Below, piece by piece: positions 47,789 to 56,349 of a DNA stretch of 64,000 bases. Below the pieces are notes generated by a model, which was not told the DNA's origin, searched no databases, and saw only the letters and a list, made by a program, of their open reading frames with translations. Location: the NCBI GenBank assembly GCA_028278425.1, contig JANQEJ010000348.1, positions 1 through 64,000 of the forward strand, given 5' to 3'. This stretch comes from Planctomycetota bacterium. Lineage in GTDB: Bacteria > Planctomycetota > UBA1135 > GCA-002686595. The stretch's first letter is position 1; each line of letters starts with the position of its first letter. Made by a program: the position numbers and the translations under genes.

Positions 47789-47810
47789 GCGAAAGGCGAA
47801 AGCCTTTCGC
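47789..47810. repeat. perfect 9-bp inverted repeat upstream of the fliK sigma-54 promoter
   Basis: Arms GCGAAAGGC (47789-47797) and GCCTTTCGC (47802-47810) flank a GAAA loop. It has no U-run, so it is not an obvious terminator. It lies about 145-166 bases before the predicted sigma-54 start, the usual distance for an enhancer-binding activator site. A partial similar sequence (GAAGCCGTTTCG) lies about 100 bases before the second sigma-54 start. Confidence 0.4.
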
Positions 47811-47928
47811 GGCCAGCGCTGCCTTTCCCGGGCCCCCCGAACCTCTTTCCGCCGCGCGGGCGGTGGCCCCTCTCCACCACATCCCCTAACCCGAGCCGCG
47901 GCACGAGGTTGGAGCCCACTCCGGCGGA

Positions 47929-47943
47929 TGGCACCGGCCTTGC
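47929..47943 (+). promoter_or_regulatory. sigma-54 promoter of the fliK-flgD-flgE unit
   Basis: TGGCAC at 47929-47934 and TTGC at 47940-47943 are five bases apart and match the -24/-12 consensus fully. The predicted start (about 47955) falls two bases before the fliK ATG at 47957. Eighteen of 19 bases around it match the element at 51657. Confidence 0.82.
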
Positions 47944-47956
47944 GATCCGGGGCGCC

Positions 47957-49057
47957 ATGGAGACAACTCGAAGTCTCTTTCCTTTGGAGCCAAGCGGGTG
48001 GCCGTCCTTTCCCAGGCGGCCATCCGCTGCCTCCGGGGCCGGACAGCGCGGAGAGGAGCTCTTCGACCGCGAGGTCGACCGCTCCGACGAGCGCGCCGGC
48101 GGCCGCAAGGCGGTCGAGGAGAGGAACAACCAGGTTCACGCCGACCGGCGCAGCGAGCGCGCGGACGGTTTCGAGCGGCACCGGGAGGCCACCGAGGCCG
48201 ACCGCCGGCGGGTACGCCATGGCCGCAACCCCGCGGAGACACCCCAGCACGCCGCCCACGAGCATCCGCCGTCCGAGCGGCCGCTCCCGCCGAACGCGGG
48301 TCCGCCGCCGTCCGGCGGCGGCAACGTGCCGCCGCACACCGGTGGGCCTACCCAGGGAGACCCCGGGGGTGGCATCCTGGACAGCGGCGGCGTTCACGCC
48401 CGTCTTCCCGGTGTTCCGCCGCCTCCGATCGGTCACGCGGGTCACGTCTCGAGCGGGCAAGGCCACGCCGGCGGCGCGCCCCTCGGCGGCACCCCCGGCG
48501 GACCCGGCGGACCCGGCGGGCCGGTGACGCCGCCCGCCGCCGACGGCCACATCGCCGGCAACGGCGCGTTGCGGCGCGGCAGCGCGCGGGCGGACGGACC
48601 GGGCCACTCGAACGGCCCGAACCACGCCGCTCACGATCCGGCTACCGAGCGCGCCAACGACGTCCTGCGCCAGATCCGTCTGCACCTTTCGCCCGGCATG
48701 CGGCACGCGACGCTGAGCCTCGTGCCGGCCGAGCTCGGACGTGTTCACGTCCATCTGCAGCTCCGCGAAGGCAAGCTCGGCGCGGAAATGCGCGTCGAGT
48801 CGGCGGAGACCAAGGAGCTGCTCGAGCGTCACGTGCCGGAGCTGCGCGCCTCGCTCGCCCGCCAAGGCGTCGAGGTCGAGAGCTTCGAGTTCCGCCTCGG
48901 CTTCGACGGATCCGACGGCCAAGCCGACGCGCGGTCGGAGGGTCAGCCGAACGCCCCGCGGCCCTTCATCGCGCCCAACGACGACCCGGGCCTCCCGCTT
49001 CGCGGTTTGCCGCCCGGCACCACCGAGCACCTCGGCGGAATCGACACCTACGCCTGA
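47957..49057 (+). CDS. fliK: flagellar hook-length control protein FliK
   Basis: Sets hook length and switches export from hook to filament proteins. The 366 residues start at ATG 47957. The first 230 residues are disordered and rich in Gly, Pro, His and Arg, as in the FliK ruler region. The C-terminal part (about 240-330) is a Flg_hook-type domain: RQIRLHLSPGMRHATLSLVP, AELGRVHVHLQLREGKLGAEM, and ELLERHVPELRASLARQGVEV. It is first in the flagellar cluster and lies 23 bases before flgD. Confidence 0.8.
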   Translation: METTRSLFPLEPSGWPSFPRRPSAASGAGQRGEELFDREVDRSDERAGGRKAVEERNNQVHADRRSERADGFERHREATEADRRRVRHGRNPAETPQHAAHEHPPSERPLPPNAGPPPSGGGNVPPHTGGPTQGDPGGGILDSGGVHARLPGVPPPPIGHAGHVSSGQGHAGGAPLGGTPGGPGGPGGPVTPPAADGHIAGNGALRRGSARADGPGHSNGPNHAAHDPATERANDVLRQIRLHLSPGMRHATLSLVPAELGRVHVHLQLREGKLGAEMRVESAETKELLERHVPELRASLARQGVEVESFEFRLGFDGSDGQADARSEGQPNAPRPFIAPNDDPGLPLRGLPPGTTEHLGGIDTYA

Positions 49058-49080
49058 TCACCAGCCTCGACGCAACACCC

Positions 49081-49563
49081 ATGGACATTCCCGGAATCGC
49101 CGCATCGGACCCGGCCTTCGGCGCCGGCTCCACCTTCCCGACGCAGGAGCTGGACAAGAACGCCTTCATGGAGCTCCTGGTCAGCCAGCTCAAGAACCAG
49201 GACCCGCTGGAGCCGACCAACAACGAGCAGTTCGTCGCGCAGCTCGCGTCGTTCTCCTCGCTGGAGCAGCTCGAGAACCTGAACGAGAACGTGCTCGGGA
49301 TGGTCCTCCTGAACCAGTCCAACGCGCTGATGAGCCAGCTCACCGAGGGCAGCGCCCTGATCGGCAAGACGGTGGGTTGGACCGACCCGGCGACCGGCGT
49401 GTCCGGCAGCGGCGTGGTCGACTCCGTCAAGATCGAGGACGGGATGGCGCTGCTGAGCGTCGGCGGGGTGGACGTGCCGCTCCTCGACGTGACCGACGTC
49501 CACGCGACGGAGGAAGCCCCGACCGAGCCCGACGACGACGCCGAAGACGGGGAGGACGCCTAG
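49081..49563 (+). CDS. flgD: flagellar hook assembly protein FlgD
   Basis: Caps the growing hook. The 160 residues carry the signature LDKNAFMELLVSQLKNQDPL and EQFVAQLASFSSLEQLENLN. A short C-terminal domain (IGKTVGWTDPATGVSGSGVV and DGMALLSVGGVDVPLLDV) is shorter than in enteric FlgD, which is about 230 residues. The acidic tail ends DDDAEDGEDA. It abuts flgE without a gap. Confidence 0.92.
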   Translation: MDIPGIAASDPAFGAGSTFPTQELDKNAFMELLVSQLKNQDPLEPTNNEQFVAQLASFSSLEQLENLNENVLGMVLLNQSNALMSQLTEGSALIGKTVGWTDPATGVSGSGVVDSVKIEDGMALLSVGGVDVPLLDVTDVHATEEAPTEPDDDAEDGEDA

Positions 49564-51480
49564 ATGTCGTCCTTCATCTCCGCCCTCGGCGGCCTGCGGG
49601 CCAACCAGAGCTGGATCGACGTGATCGGCAACAACCTGGCGAACACGAACACGCCCGGTTTCAAGTCGTCGCGTGCGCTCTTCTCCGACCTCCTGAGCGT
49701 CACGCTGCGATCGGGCACCGCGCCGGAGGGCAACCTCGGCGGCGTGAACCCGCTCCAGGTCGGCCTCGGAGTCCAGCTCTCGAGCATCGACCGGAACCTG
49801 GCGCAGGGCGCGCTGAACGTCACCGGGCGGACGCTCGACCTGGCGCTGCTCGGGAACGGTTACTTCGCCGTTGACGACGGCAAGGAAACGCTCTACACGC
49901 GCGTGGGCTCCTTCGGGCTCGACGCCGAGGGCAACATGGTCGATCAGCGCACCGGCTACCGCGTGCTGAGCGCCTCCGGGCAGACCTTCCAGATCGACAC
50001 CACCGCGGTGCTCCCGCCGCAGATCACGAGCCAGATCGGCTTCACCGGCAACCTGCCGGCGGTCGTCACCGGCCCGCTGGCGGAGGTGCTGACGTCGTCC
50101 TCGTCGTTCAGCGAGGGGACCGCGGCGACGACCACCGGCTCGCTCCAGGGCCCGTTCACGATTCCCGTCGGGGAGACGTGGACGATGGAGCTGATCGTGA
50201 ACGGCGGCGCGCCCGAGGAGGTGTCGATCGTCGGCAGCGGCTCGATGACGGCGCAGCAGATCGCCGACGAGATCACGAACCAGACCGACCATGTCGTCGC
50301 GACGGTTTCGCCGTCGCAGGAGATCGTCCTGACCAGCGACAAGTCCGGTCTCGGATCGACCATCGCCGTCAACGCGGGCGACCCGTCGTTCGACCTGAAG
50401 AGCCTCCTGGGGCTCGTCGACTTCGTGCAGGGCACGGAGACCACCGGCACCGGCGCGACCGACCTGAACGACCTGTCGACCAACCTTTCCGACTACGTCG
50501 TCGGCGACACGATCAACCTGTCGGGGACGGACGTCGACGGGACGCCCGTGGTCGCCTCGTTCGAGTACGGCGTCGACGGCACAACGATCGACGAGCTCGT
50601 CGCCTTCATCGACGCCGAGTTCGCCCAGGCGACCGCGGCCTTCAACCCGACCACCGGGCAGATCGACCTGACTTCGTCGGTGACCGGCGATTCGGAGCTC
50701 TCGCTGTCGCTGCTCGACGGCACGGGCCAGGCGGGCCAGACCGACTGGGCCCAGCACGCCTTCGCGGTCACGACGAACGGCGCGGGGCCCGACGAGGTGG
50801 TGACCTCGGTCGAGGTCTTCGACTCGGCGGGCACCTCGCACGTCCTCACCGGCACGTACACGCGCCAGGACGACGGCTCGTGGAACCTCGTCGTCAGCGT
50901 GGCCGCCTCGGAGGGGACGATGCTCAGCGACACGATCGCCGGCATCACCTTCAACGAGGACGGCTCGATCCAGACGCCGACCTCGGGCGACGTCGTCGTT
51001 CAGTTCGGCACCCTGTCGGCGCAGACCATCTCGCTCGACCTCGGCACCGCCGGCCAGTTCGACGGCCTGACGCAGTTCGGCAACCCGGCGAGCGTGGTCT
51101 CCGACTTCCAGGACGGCTACGGCGCCGGCGAGCTGGTCAACATGACCGTCCAGGCCAACGGCGAGATCGAGGGCTTCTTCACGAACGGCCAGAGCCAGAT
51201 CCTCGGCGACTTCGGCGTGGCGACCTTCGCCAACGCGCTCGGCCTCGAGGAAGCCGGCGACAACTACCTGCGCGAGTCGCCCAACTCCGGCGCGCGGGTG
51301 CTCGGGGCCGCGCAGGCCTCGAAGGCCGGGGACGTGGTCGGCGGAGCGATCGAAGGCTCGAACGTCGACACGGCGGAAGAGTTTGTGCACCTGATCCAGG
51401 CGCAGCGGGGCTTCCAGGCCAATGCGCGGGTCGTCACGGTGCAGGACGAGCTTCTCGCGGAGGTCGTCAACATCATCTAG
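49564..51480 (+). CDS. flgE: flagellar hook protein FlgE
   Basis: The hook filament subunit. The 638 residues open with SSFISALGGLRANQSWIDVIGNNLANTNTPGFKSSR and the rod/hook helix. They also contain LALLGNGYFAVDD and end in EEFVHLIQAQRGFQANARVVTVQDELLAEVVNI, the FlgE-type terminal coiled helices. The middle (about 180-470) holds inserted beta-rich Thr/Gly domains with hook-type repeats. It exceeds enteric FlgE (about 400), as is common in this kind of bacteria. It ends before a strong terminator. Confidence 0.94.
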   Translation: MSSFISALGGLRANQSWIDVIGNNLANTNTPGFKSSRALFSDLLSVTLRSGTAPEGNLGGVNPLQVGLGVQLSSIDRNLAQGALNVTGRTLDLALLGNGYFAVDDGKETLYTRVGSFGLDAEGNMVDQRTGYRVLSASGQTFQIDTTAVLPPQITSQIGFTGNLPAVVTGPLAEVLTSSSSFSEGTAATTTGSLQGPFTIPVGETWTMELIVNGGAPEEVSIVGSGSMTAQQIADEITNQTDHVVATVSPSQEIVLTSDKSGLGSTIAVNAGDPSFDLKSLLGLVDFVQGTETTGTGATDLNDLSTNLSDYVVGDTINLSGTDVDGTPVVASFEYGVDGTTIDELVAFIDAEFAQATAAFNPTTGQIDLTSSVTGDSELSLSLLDGTGQAGQTDWAQHAFAVTTNGAGPDEVVTSVEVFDSAGTSHVLTGTYTRQDDGSWNLVVSVAASEGTMLSDTIAGITFNEDGSIQTPTSGDVVVQFGTLSAQTISLDLGTAGQFDGLTQFGNPASVVSDFQDGYGAGELVNMTVQANGEIEGFFTNGQSQILGDFGVATFANALGLEEAGDNYLRESPNSGARVLGAAQASKAGDVVGGAIEGSNVDTAEEFVHLIQAQRGFQANARVVTVQDELLAEVVNII

Positions 51481-51530
51481 CGCGCCTAGCGCACCCCCTT
51501 CAGCGATCGGCCGAGTTTCCTCGGTCGTTT

Positions 51531-51570
51531 GAGGACCCAGCCCTTCCGGGGCTGGGTCCTCTCTTTTTTT
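51531..51570 (+). terminator. strong intrinsic terminator after flgE
   Basis: GAGGACCCAGCCC (51531-51543) pairs perfectly with GGGCTGGGTCCTC (51549-51561) around a five-base loop, followed by a run of Ts (51562-51570, TCTTTTTTT). It ends the fliK-flgD-flgE unit and precedes the next sigma-54 element. Confidence 0.92.
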
Positions 51571-51656
51571 CCGCGCGGGAAGCCGTTTCGACGGCCGGAG
51601 CGGAAAGGGAGGCCACACGGGGGCGCGAGACCGCGCTTCGCGGCCCCGCACGCGCC

Positions 51657-51671
51657 TGGCACCGGCATTGC
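51657..51671 (+). promoter_or_regulatory. sigma-54 promoter of the flgF to flgL unit
   Basis: TGGCAC (51657-51662), five bases, TTGC (51668-51671) give a full -24/-12 match. The predicted start (about 51683) is one base before the flgF ATG at 51684. It lies between the terminator after flgE and the next unit, so it must drive transcription here. Confidence 0.85.
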
Positions 51672-51683
51672 GATCTCGAACGC

Positions 51684-52385
51684 ATGAACATCGGCCTCTA
51701 CCGCGCCGCGACGTCCATGCGGGCGAACCACAGCCGGCTGGACGCGATCTCTTCCAACCTCGCGAACGTCGACACGCCCGGCTACAAGCGGCGCGGCACC
51801 GCCACCTTCGCCTTCGAGGCCCGGACCGCCGGCGGGCCGAGCCGGGGCATCGCGACGCGCTCCTCAGTCGACTGGGGCCAGGGCGTGCTCGATCGCACCG
51901 AGAACGTCTACGACCTCGCGCTCTACGGCGACGGCTTCTTCGCCATCGACTCGCCGGCGGGCGAGGTCTACAGCCGCGAGGGCGGCTTCAAGATCGACGC
52001 GAACGGCGTCCTGCAGACCGCGGAGGGATATCCCGTCGCCTGGGAGCGCCTCACCGGCGCGATCGACCCGCGCGGGCTACCCGTCGTGGTCGACGGCGAG
52101 GGGAACGTGCGCCAGGGGGAGAGCGACCTCGGCCGCCTCCGCCTGGTCGCCTTCGAGGACAAGGGGCGCCTCGAGCAGAACGCCGACGGCTTCTGGGAGG
52201 CGCCGCCGAGCCTCAAGCAGAAGGCCCACACCGCCGTCGTACACCAGGGCGCGCTCGAGCGCTCGAACTCCGTCGCCCTCGAGGAGGTCGTGACGATGAT
52301 CGCGCTGCAGCGCTCCTTCGACTCCTCGTCGCGCGTGATGTCCTCGATCAGCAAGAGCTACGAGAAGCTGACCCAAGTCCGGTAA
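51684..52385 (+). CDS. flgF: flagellar basal-body rod protein FlgF
   Basis: A rod subunit of 233 residues, starting MNIGLYRAATSMRANHSRLD with SSNLANVDTPGYKR. It has the FlgF/FlgG-type YDLALYGDGFFAIDSPAGEVYSREGGF core and ends ALERSNSVALEEVVTMIALQRSFD. The shorter, FlgF-like sequence and the position before flgG support FlgF. The ATG lies at the predicted sigma-54 start point. flgG follows after 24 bases. Confidence 0.88.
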   Translation: MNIGLYRAATSMRANHSRLDAISSNLANVDTPGYKRRGTATFAFEARTAGGPSRGIATRSSVDWGQGVLDRTENVYDLALYGDGFFAIDSPAGEVYSREGGFKIDANGVLQTAEGYPVAWERLTGAIDPRGLPVVVDGEGNVRQGESDLGRLRLVAFEDKGRLEQNADGFWEAPPSLKQKAHTAVVHQGALERSNSVALEEVVTMIALQRSFDSSSRVMSSISKSYEKLTQVR

Positions 52386-52409
52386 TCCCGAACCAAGGAA
52401 GACGACACC

Positions 52410-53198
52410 GTGAACCGCGCCATGCGCACCGCCGCCTCGGGCATGCTGGCCCAGCAGACGCAGGTCGACACGATCGCGAACAACATCGCGAACGTGAACA
52501 CCAGCGCCTTCAAGAAGAACCGCGTCAACTTCCGCTCGCTGCTCTACCACACGATGCGAGAGCCGGGCGCCACGACCGCGGGCAACAACATGGTGCCCAC
52601 CGGCCTCCAGGTCGGAAGCGGTACCGAGATCTCCAGCTCGATCAAGCTGATGGCCCAGGGCGACCTGGAGCCGACCGGCGCCGACTTCGACGTCGCGATC
52701 CAGGGCGAGGGCTTCTTCCGGATCGACCTCGGCAACGGCGAGTTCCGCTACACGCGCGACGGCTCCTTCCGCCAGGACGCCGACGGCAACATCGTGACGG
52801 TGGACGGCTACAAGCTGGCCCAGTCGATCACGATCTCGCCCGAGGCCGTCGAGATCTCGATCGGCCAGGACGGCACGGTCAGCGTGATCGAAGCCGGCAA
52901 CCCGACGCCGACCAACGCGGGACAGATCCTCCTGTCGCGCTTCCCGAACCCCTCCGGCTTGAAGGCCGAGGGCCAGAACCTCTTCAGCGAGACCGCGAGC
53001 TCGGGGACGCCGACCGAGGGCCCGCCGGCGACCGACGGCGCCGGCTTCCTGCGGCATCGCTTCCTCGAGCGCTCCAACGTCTTCGTGGTGGACGAGCTGA
53101 TCTCGTTGATCCAGGCGCAGCGCAACTACGAGGTGAACAGCCGGACGATCCGTGTCGCCGACGAGATGCTCCAGCAGATCTCCAACCTCATCCGGTAA
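52410..53198 (+). CDS. flgG: flagellar distal rod protein FlgG
   Basis: Distal rod subunit of 262 residues. It starts at GTG (NRAMRTAASGMLAQQTQVD, IANNIANVNTSAFKKNRVNF) with AAGGAAG about ten bases upstream. The core FDVAIQGEGFFRIDLGNGEFRYTRDG and the terminal RSNVFVVDELISLIQAQRNYEVNSRTIRVADEMLQQI are standard FlgG. flgA follows after three bases. Confidence 0.95.
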   Translation: MNRAMRTAASGMLAQQTQVDTIANNIANVNTSAFKKNRVNFRSLLYHTMREPGATTAGNNMVPTGLQVGSGTEISSSIKLMAQGDLEPTGADFDVAIQGEGFFRIDLGNGEFRYTRDGSFRQDADGNIVTVDGYKLAQSITISPEAVEISIGQDGTVSVIEAGNPTPTNAGQILLSRFPNPSGLKAEGQNLFSETASSGTPTEGPPATDGAGFLRHRFLERSNVFVVDELISLIQAQRNYEVNSRTIRVADEMLQQISNLIR

Positions 53199-53201
53199 GC
53201 C

Positions 53202-54143
53202 ATGCTGCTCGCGAAACTGATCCTCTCCGGCGTCACGGTCACGCTCCCCATGGAGGCGACGTCCCGCGGCACCGAGCTCACGCTCGGCGAGATCGCCACG
53301 ATCACCGGCGCCGACGCGGCCCTCGTCGAGCAGGTCGAGAGCCTCGACCTCGGCTACGCGCCGCAGCCCGGCTTCAGCCGCCTCCTGCACGCGCAGCGCA
53401 TCCAGCAGACGCTCGCGCGCGAGCTTCCGGGCGTTCAGGTCCGCCTGGTCGGCGAGAGCGCCATCCGCGTCCGTCCCGAGGTGGCGCGCATCGCCTCCGC
53501 GCAGATCCGCGCGGCCGCCGAGGCGGAGCTCGCCCGGGCCTTCGCCGAGCGCGACGTCACCTACGAGCCCAACGGCAAGATCGCCGACGTCACGGTGCCC
53601 GCGGGCTCGGCGCCGCCCGTCGTGCGTGCGCGCCTCGACACGACCGAGGCGAAGACCGGGACGATCGCCGTGCCGGTCGAGATCCTGGTCGACGGCGAGA
53701 TCTACCGCACGGTCTGGAGCAACTGGAAGACCGTCCGCTGGGAGACCATGCCGGTCCTGAAGCGCGCCGTGCGCGGCGGCCAGAGGCTGCAGCCGTACGA
53801 CCTCGAGAACCGCCGCGTGCGCGTCGAGGTGACGCAGCGCAAGGCGCTTCCCGCGTCGCTTCTCGCCGGCGCGATCGCGGCCCGCGACCTGAACGTCGGC
53901 ACGCCGGTCACCGAGGCGGACATCCACCGCCCGACGGTGGTCACGCAGGGCGACGGCATCCTCCTCGAGGTGAGAAAGGGCGCGGTGACCGCGCGCGTCG
54001 CCGCCACGGCGCTCGAGTCGGGGGCGGTGGGCGACCGCATCCGCGTGCGCGCGAGCGGCTCGGGACTGGAACACTTCGCGGTCATTCGCTCCGGCGACTT
54101 GGCCCGCATCGACCTCGGCGCCAAGCAAGGGAACGCTCGATGA
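53202..54143 (+). CDS. flgA: flagellar P-ring assembly protein FlgA
   Basis: The periplasmic chaperone for the FlgI P ring. The 313 residues start MLLAKLILSGVTVTLPME with a short hydrophobic N-terminus. SAF-type beta domains at about 190-300 include RRVRVEVTQRKALPASLLAGAIAARDLNVGTPVTEADI and VVTQGDGILLEVRKGAVTARVAATALESGAVGDRIRVRASGSG. The family normally ends with this last element. The stop overlaps the flgH start by four bases (ATGA). Confidence 0.85.
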   Translation: MLLAKLILSGVTVTLPMEATSRGTELTLGEIATITGADAALVEQVESLDLGYAPQPGFSRLLHAQRIQQTLARELPGVQVRLVGESAIRVRPEVARIASAQIRAAAEAELARAFAERDVTYEPNGKIADVTVPAGSAPPVVRARLDTTEAKTGTIAVPVEILVDGEIYRTVWSNWKTVRWETMPVLKRAVRGGQRLQPYDLENRRVRVEVTQRKALPASLLAGAIAARDLNVGTPVTEADIHRPTVVTQGDGILLEVRKGAVTARVAATALESGAVGDRIRVRASGSGLEHFAVIRSGDLARIDLGAKQGNAR

Positions 54144-54766
54144 AGAAGAAACTCCTCCTCGCCGCCGCCGCGCTCTGCGCGCTCGCGGCCTCCGCGTCGG
54201 CTCAGTCGCGCCCGGGCTCGATCTACAACCCCGACTACGGCCCGTACGGCTCGATCGCCGACAAGACGGCGCGCCGGCCGGGCGACCTCCTGACGGTGGT
54301 CATCGCCGAGAACCTGGATCTCAAGAACGAGGAGACGTCGACGCTCAACAAGACGACCAACCTCGACTACGGGATCGACTCCCTGGACATCAAGGAGAAT
54401 CTCTTCGGCAGCACGCTGCCCGACGTCGTCGCGAACTCGACCGACAACTTCAACGGCACCGGCACCTACGAGAAGAAGGGCGAGTTCACGGCGCGCATCA
54501 CGGCGATCGTGAGCGACGTCCTCCCGAACGGGAACCTGGTCATCAGCGGCCGGCGCGAGATCAAGATCGACAACGAGACCAAGCTCATCGAGTTCAGCGG
54601 GATCGTCCGGCGCTACGACGTGCGGCCCGACAACACGATCCAGTCCGAGCTCGTCGCCGAGGCGCGCGTCTCCTACACGGGCTCCGGTCCGCTCACGAAG
54701 ACGACGAACCGCTATGGCCTTGGCGGGTTCGTGCACGACCTCATCGGCTGGATCTGGCCCTTCTAA
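54140..54766 (+). CDS. flgH: flagellar L-ring protein FlgH
   Basis: The outer-membrane L-ring subunit. The 208 residues begin MKKKLLLAAAALCALAASAS, a signal peptide. A lipobox Cys is not obvious in the usual place. The core RPGDLLTVVIAENLDLKNEE, TYEKKGEFTARITAIVSDVLPNGNLVISGRREIKIDNE and the C-terminal VSYTGSGPLTKTTNRYGLGG are diagnostic of FlgH. An L ring implies an outer membrane. flgI follows after three bases. Confidence 0.93.
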   Translation: MKKKLLLAAAALCALAASASAQSRPGSIYNPDYGPYGSIADKTARRPGDLLTVVIAENLDLKNEETSTLNKTTNLDYGIDSLDIKENLFGSTLPDVVANSTDNFNGTGTYEKKGEFTARITAIVSDVLPNGNLVISGRREIKIDNETKLIEFSGIVRRYDVRPDNTIQSELVAEARVSYTGSGPLTKTTNRYGLGGFVHDLIGWIWPF

Positions 54767-54769
54767 GAC

Positions 54770-56008
54770 ATGCTGATCGCACCGTTGATTCTCGCCTTGG
54801 CCCTCCAGGACACCGGCACGTCCGCGCCGGCTCCGCTCGAACGGGAGACCGACACCGTGCTCGGAGGCGTCGAGGCGCCGAGGCAGCCGACCGGACAGTC
54901 GCGTTCCGGCATCGTGCGCTCGCCGCGCATCGAGCCGACGCCGGGCCGCGGCGCCGAGGGCTCGATCCGCGTGCGCGTCTCCGACCTGGTCGCGGTCCGC
55001 GGTCAGGAGGACAACGTCGTTCAGGGCGTCGGCCTCGTCACCGGCCTCGCCGGGACGGGCGACGGCGGCAGCGCCGCGCGGCAGGCGATCCTGAACCTGC
55101 TGAAGACGCAGAACATCATCCTCGACCCGGGTCAGATCACCTCGAACAACGTGGCGGTCGTCCTGGTGCAGGCGACGCTGCCGCCCGGGATCAAGCCCGG
55201 GCGCAAGATCGACGTGCGCGTGTCGTCGCTCTACGACTGCAACAGCCTCGTCGGCGGCACACTGGTCTTCACCGAGCTCCAGGAGCTCACCGGCCAGACG
55301 GTCTACGCCACCGCCGCCGGTCCGATCACGACCGGTGCGTTCTCCGCCGCGGGGGACGCGGCGACGGCGGTCCGCAACCACCTGACGGTCGGGACGATCC
55401 CGCTCGGCGGCAAGGTCGAGCGCGCGGTGCCGACGCAGCTCGTGAGCGACCACGGCTACGTCTACCTCGACATGCGGGCGCTCAAGGGCTCCTTCGCGAA
55501 CGCGATGCGCGTCGCCGACTCGGTCAACGAGCTCTACACCGGCGCCGCCGTTGCGCAGGACGCGATGACGGTCGCCGTGCAGCTTCCCGCCGACCTGCCC
55601 GAGGCTACGCACGTTGCGTTCCTCGACTCGATCCTGCGCCGCGAGGTCGAGCCCGACCGCTTCGCGCGCGTCGTCATCAACGAGCGCACCGGCGTCATCG
55701 TGATGGGCGAGGGCGTGCGCATCACGCGCGGCGCGATCACCAAGGGCAATCTGACCGTGACGATCTCGGAGACGCCCGAGGCGAGCCAGCCCGGCCCCTT
55801 CTCGGACGGCACGACCGAGGTCCTCCCGCGCTCGTCCGTCCTGATCGAGGAGGAGGACCGCGCGCTGACGATCGTGAACGGCGCGGTGACGCTCCAGGAG
55901 GTCGTCGAGGTGCTGAACGTCCTCGGCGTCACGCCGCGCGACATGATCCAGATCCTGCAGTCGATGGCGCAGTCCGGGATGCTGCACGCCGAAATCCTGG
56001 TGATGTGA
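54770..56008 (+). CDS. flgI: flagellar P-ring protein FlgI
   Basis: The periplasmic P-ring subunit. The 412 residues have a signal-like start (MLIAPLILALAL) and a Pro/Arg linker. FlgI landmarks follow: IRVRVSDLVAVRGQEDNVVQGVGLVTGLAGTGDG, NVAVVLVQATLPPGIKPGRKIDVRVSSLYDCNSLVGGTL, and the C-terminal ERTGVIVMGEGVRITRGAI and VVEVLNVLGVTPRDMIQILQSM. The stop overlaps the flgJ start region (TGATG). Confidence 0.94.
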   Translation: MLIAPLILALALQDTGTSAPAPLERETDTVLGGVEAPRQPTGQSRSGIVRSPRIEPTPGRGAEGSIRVRVSDLVAVRGQEDNVVQGVGLVTGLAGTGDGGSAARQAILNLLKTQNIILDPGQITSNNVAVVLVQATLPPGIKPGRKIDVRVSSLYDCNSLVGGTLVFTELQELTGQTVYATAAGPITTGAFSAAGDAATAVRNHLTVGTIPLGGKVERAVPTQLVSDHGYVYLDMRALKGSFANAMRVADSVNELYTGAAVAQDAMTVAVQLPADLPEATHVAFLDSILRREVEPDRFARVVINERTGVIVMGEGVRITRGAITKGNLTVTISETPEASQPGPFSDGTTEVLPRSSVLIEEEDRALTIVNGAVTLQEVVEVLNVLGVTPRDMIQILQSMAQSGMLHAEILVM

Positions 56009-56349
56009 TGGACCTCGGCCTTCACACCGACATCCAGGCACAGGCGGCGGGGCGCGCGTTCGACGCGCAGCTCGCCGGAGCGCGAAGCGAGGCCGCGGGC
56101 GGCGACGTCGACAAGGCGGCCTTCGCCTTCGAGAAGCTCCTCGCGACGATGCTCGTGAAGGAGATGAACCGCACGCTCCCCGAGGGCTTCTTCGGCGGCG
56201 GCGTCGGCTCGGACACCTTCAACGGCTGGCTGGAGGAGCATCTCGGCGGCGCGCTCGCCGAAACCCGCGCGCTCGGCATCGCCGAGTCGGTGCGCGCATC
56301 GATCCTGCAACAGCGGCAGGCGGCGGAGCTCACGGAGGACGCGGCATGA
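56008..56349 (+). CDS. flgJ: rod-binding protein FlgJ, N-terminal domain only
   Basis: A 113-residue rod-capping protein. The FlgJ domain signature DKAAFAFEKLLATMLVKEMNRTLPEGFFGGGVGSDTFNGWLEEHLGGAL is present. The muramidase half of enteric FlgJ is missing, as is usual outside Gammaproteobacteria, so the peptidoglycan-cutting enzyme must be elsewhere. The ATG overlaps the flgI stop; a GTG one codon earlier is also possible. It overlaps flgN by four bases. Confidence 0.85.
   Translation: MDLGLHTDIQAQAAGRAFDAQLAGARSEAAGGDVDKAAFAFEKLLATMLVKEMNRTLPEGFFGGGVGSDTFNGWLEEHLGGALAETRALGIAESVRASILQQRQAAELTEDAA

Larger units (their letters stand above)
47587..47956. other. 370-base intergenic region between divergent cytochrome and fliK genes
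   Basis: Apart from the sigma-54 element and the inverted repeat listed separately, I see no gene here. Open frames crossing it are low-complexity and match no family. A candidate TTG at 47909 for fliK would put the sigma-54 element inside the coding region, so the ATG at 47957 is preferred. No promoter for the cytochrome gene could be identified. Confidence 0.5.

Noticed and set aside
47909-47956. TTG start of fliK at 47909
   Set aside because: It would place the sigma-54 element inside the coding region. The ATG at 47957 matches the arrangement at flgF.
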